A stretch of 64,000 bases of DNA from Hybos culiciformis (Eukaryota; Arthropoda; Insecta; Diptera; Hybotidae): NCBI GenBank assembly GCA_964007475.1, contig OZ023273.1:54951834-55015833 (forward strand). Reading direction: 5' to 3'. Position 1 is the first letter of the stretch. Each line of letters opens with the position of its first letter. The position numbers were made by a program, and so were the translations under genes. Below, one piece after another: positions 62,237 through 64,000 of this stretch. Under the pieces are notes generated by a model. The model worked only from the letters and a program-made list of their open reading frames with translations, was not told the origin of the DNA and searched no databases.

Positions 62237-64000
62237 TTTTGGTGAACATTTTTTGTAAACACTAATAGAAGTCAAATTTTTTGACCATGAAACGATATTA
62301 TGTATTCTTTTTTTTTTTGGTACCATACACTTGAATGTATTTATCTGCCAAACTAAGCTGTAGCATTAGAAAAGTATTTTAATTAGAAACGAATTTCTTT
62401 TTCATATTTAAAGATTTGAAAATTAAAAAAAAGGGAGTTTAATTTTATTCTATTCTTTCAGTTATGCAAGAAAATCTCTTATTAAACTATAAAACCTTTA
62501 TATAAAGATATTTTATTAAACTATAGGATAGGTTTTGTTTTTATAATGCTAATATTGTTGTTAGTGATAAAATTTTATATTAAAAAAATTTTCTGATTCT
62601 CAAATTTATCAATTCTAAGCTCGTAATTTTTAAACTTCGAATCAACTTCAATAAAGTTTTACTCAAAGTGATTAGCAAACCTATTACATAAATTCCGTGA
62701 ATTTTATTATATAAAATTCAAACACATAGTACACACGTTATAACCGATACATGTATTTTATTTTATTTTTTTATATTAATAAAGTTTCCAAAAATCATTA
62801 TGTAAAAAAGGATACATTTTATGTATGAAAGTCTTAGATCGCCATCATGGGGTTTCTTCAATAAAAAAAAACATTTTTTTTTAAATCAATATTATTTTTT
62901 AAAGTTTCTGACCAAAACATCGTCACGTTTATTACACTTGTGCTAAAAATATTATATCCTTTTCTTAACTCAGTAACATTTAAATTCGAAAAATCCTTAA
63001 ACTAAAGTGTGTTTTCAGAAAGTTTAAAAAATCTACTTTTGAAATGAATTAAAGCAATATAACTTAGATCTATCGAAGATTATAAAAAATCATTGATAAC
63101 AGGTAATTATAGTATTTCTCTTAACGAACAGCAGCATAAAGATAGATATTAATTTCAATTATATTAACAATTTACGAAATGAATAATCATATAATATCTC
63201 ATCTCGCTCCGATAAAAGCATACTATCTATAATTTCGCTTTCAGATTTGTTTTTTTTTATTTTTTTTCCTTAAAATTAATTAAATAAATCTTATTAACAA
63301 CTGACGTAAAAAAACGAGAAATAATGAAATAATAATGTGATTAAAAATTTCTAAATTAATAAAAATTAAGAAATTCTATGAAAAAATTCTTCAAGTCCTT
63401 GAACCAAAATTTCTTTCCAACTTATTTCTATTCGTTGAGATAATAAATTAAAATATTTTTTTCCAAATCAGTCAACTATAAAAATAACTCAAATTTCCTT
63501 CATATATATAAAAGCTAATTTAATAATTTCTTTCCCGAGAATAATGTCGTATTAATTTCGTGAATATTATTTTCATATCTAAATTTATATTGTTTATTAA
63601 CATATTTAACCAGATATACGATGACATTTGAATGTATGTACAGTACATATGTGTATGTAATATTAAAAGAAAACTGTCGCATGTCCTTTCTTTTTTTAGC
63701 TTTGACAACATATAAAGATTATTGTACATACAAAAAATAAAAAAGGTTTGAGATTTTAATTAAAAATCTTCCAACGTCAAAATAATTTGAAACAAAGAAA
63801 CCATTTTAATATCAAAGGCGACTTCCTTTTTTTTTTTTTTTGTTTTTAATATTATAGGCACATAACACCGCTTGACAAGATCTTCGTTATATTAAAAAAA
63901 AGAAAATTACGATACCAACAGCTTTTATATTATTTTACCGTGATTTTTTTTTTCTATTCTAATTAGCATATATATAATATGCGTTACAAAAAGGAATATC
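62237..64000. other. AT-rich non-coding stretch to window end
   Basis: This may be intron of the candidate secreted-protein gene. One possible acceptor (TTTTATTCTATTCTTTCAG, ending at 62460) is followed by a 14-codon frame compatible with the upstream phase, but it gives no convincing protein. Nothing else can be supported. Confidence 0.35.

Overview
The window is about 64 kb of very AT-rich DNA (roughly three quarters A+T). It has long homopolymer runs, TATA/TACATA-type microsatellites and almost no long open reading frames. The one clear gene is an animal axonemal dynein light chain split by a 69-bp intron. Spliceosomal introns, hAT, mariner and MULE transposon remains and the (TACA)n/(ATGT)n tracts together suggest an insect nuclear genome, perhaps a dipteran. 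The species assignment is inference only.

Genes. The only gene recognised with high confidence is DNAL1 on the minus strand at 29641-30264 (two exons, complete, 184 residues). A second, less certain gene starts near the right end on the plus strand (61884-62236). A 9-codon first exon ends at a consensus GTGAGT donor and is followed 266 bp later by a strong acceptor; joined in phase, the two exons make a good secretory signal peptide. At the left end (877-1099) a decayed exon with a strong acceptor and one in-frame stop is interrupted at its last codon by a hAT element, with the original donor intact just beyond the target-site duplication. A few other short splice-anchored stretches are listed at low confidence.

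Mobile DNA. Four short non-autonomous hAT elements are delimited by terminal inverted repeats. Three have perfect 8-bp target-site duplications (1100-1703, 7255-7692, 54652-55600) and one has a near-perfect duplication (3804-4466). The third sits inside a copy of a palindromic repeat family whose other, uninterrupted copy lies 10 kb away in opposite orientation (44731-45271), which gives a clear nested history. A Tc1/mariner transposase relic (28672-28806) and a fragment of an unnamed transposon-type protein (4730-5056) are also present.

The most unusual region is 57488-59239. It is a foldback-like element whose ends are arrays of a 14-16 bp unit (CAATTCRTCGTAA) in opposite orientation. It carries a frameshifted MULE transposase fragment, a 663-bp tandem duplication, and a perfect spacer-less palindrome with 114-bp arms. 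The remaining sequence is AT-rich intergenic or intronic DNA with microsatellites, minisatellites and short palindromes. Open frames of 60-120 codons are expected by chance at this stop-codon density and are not annotated as genes.
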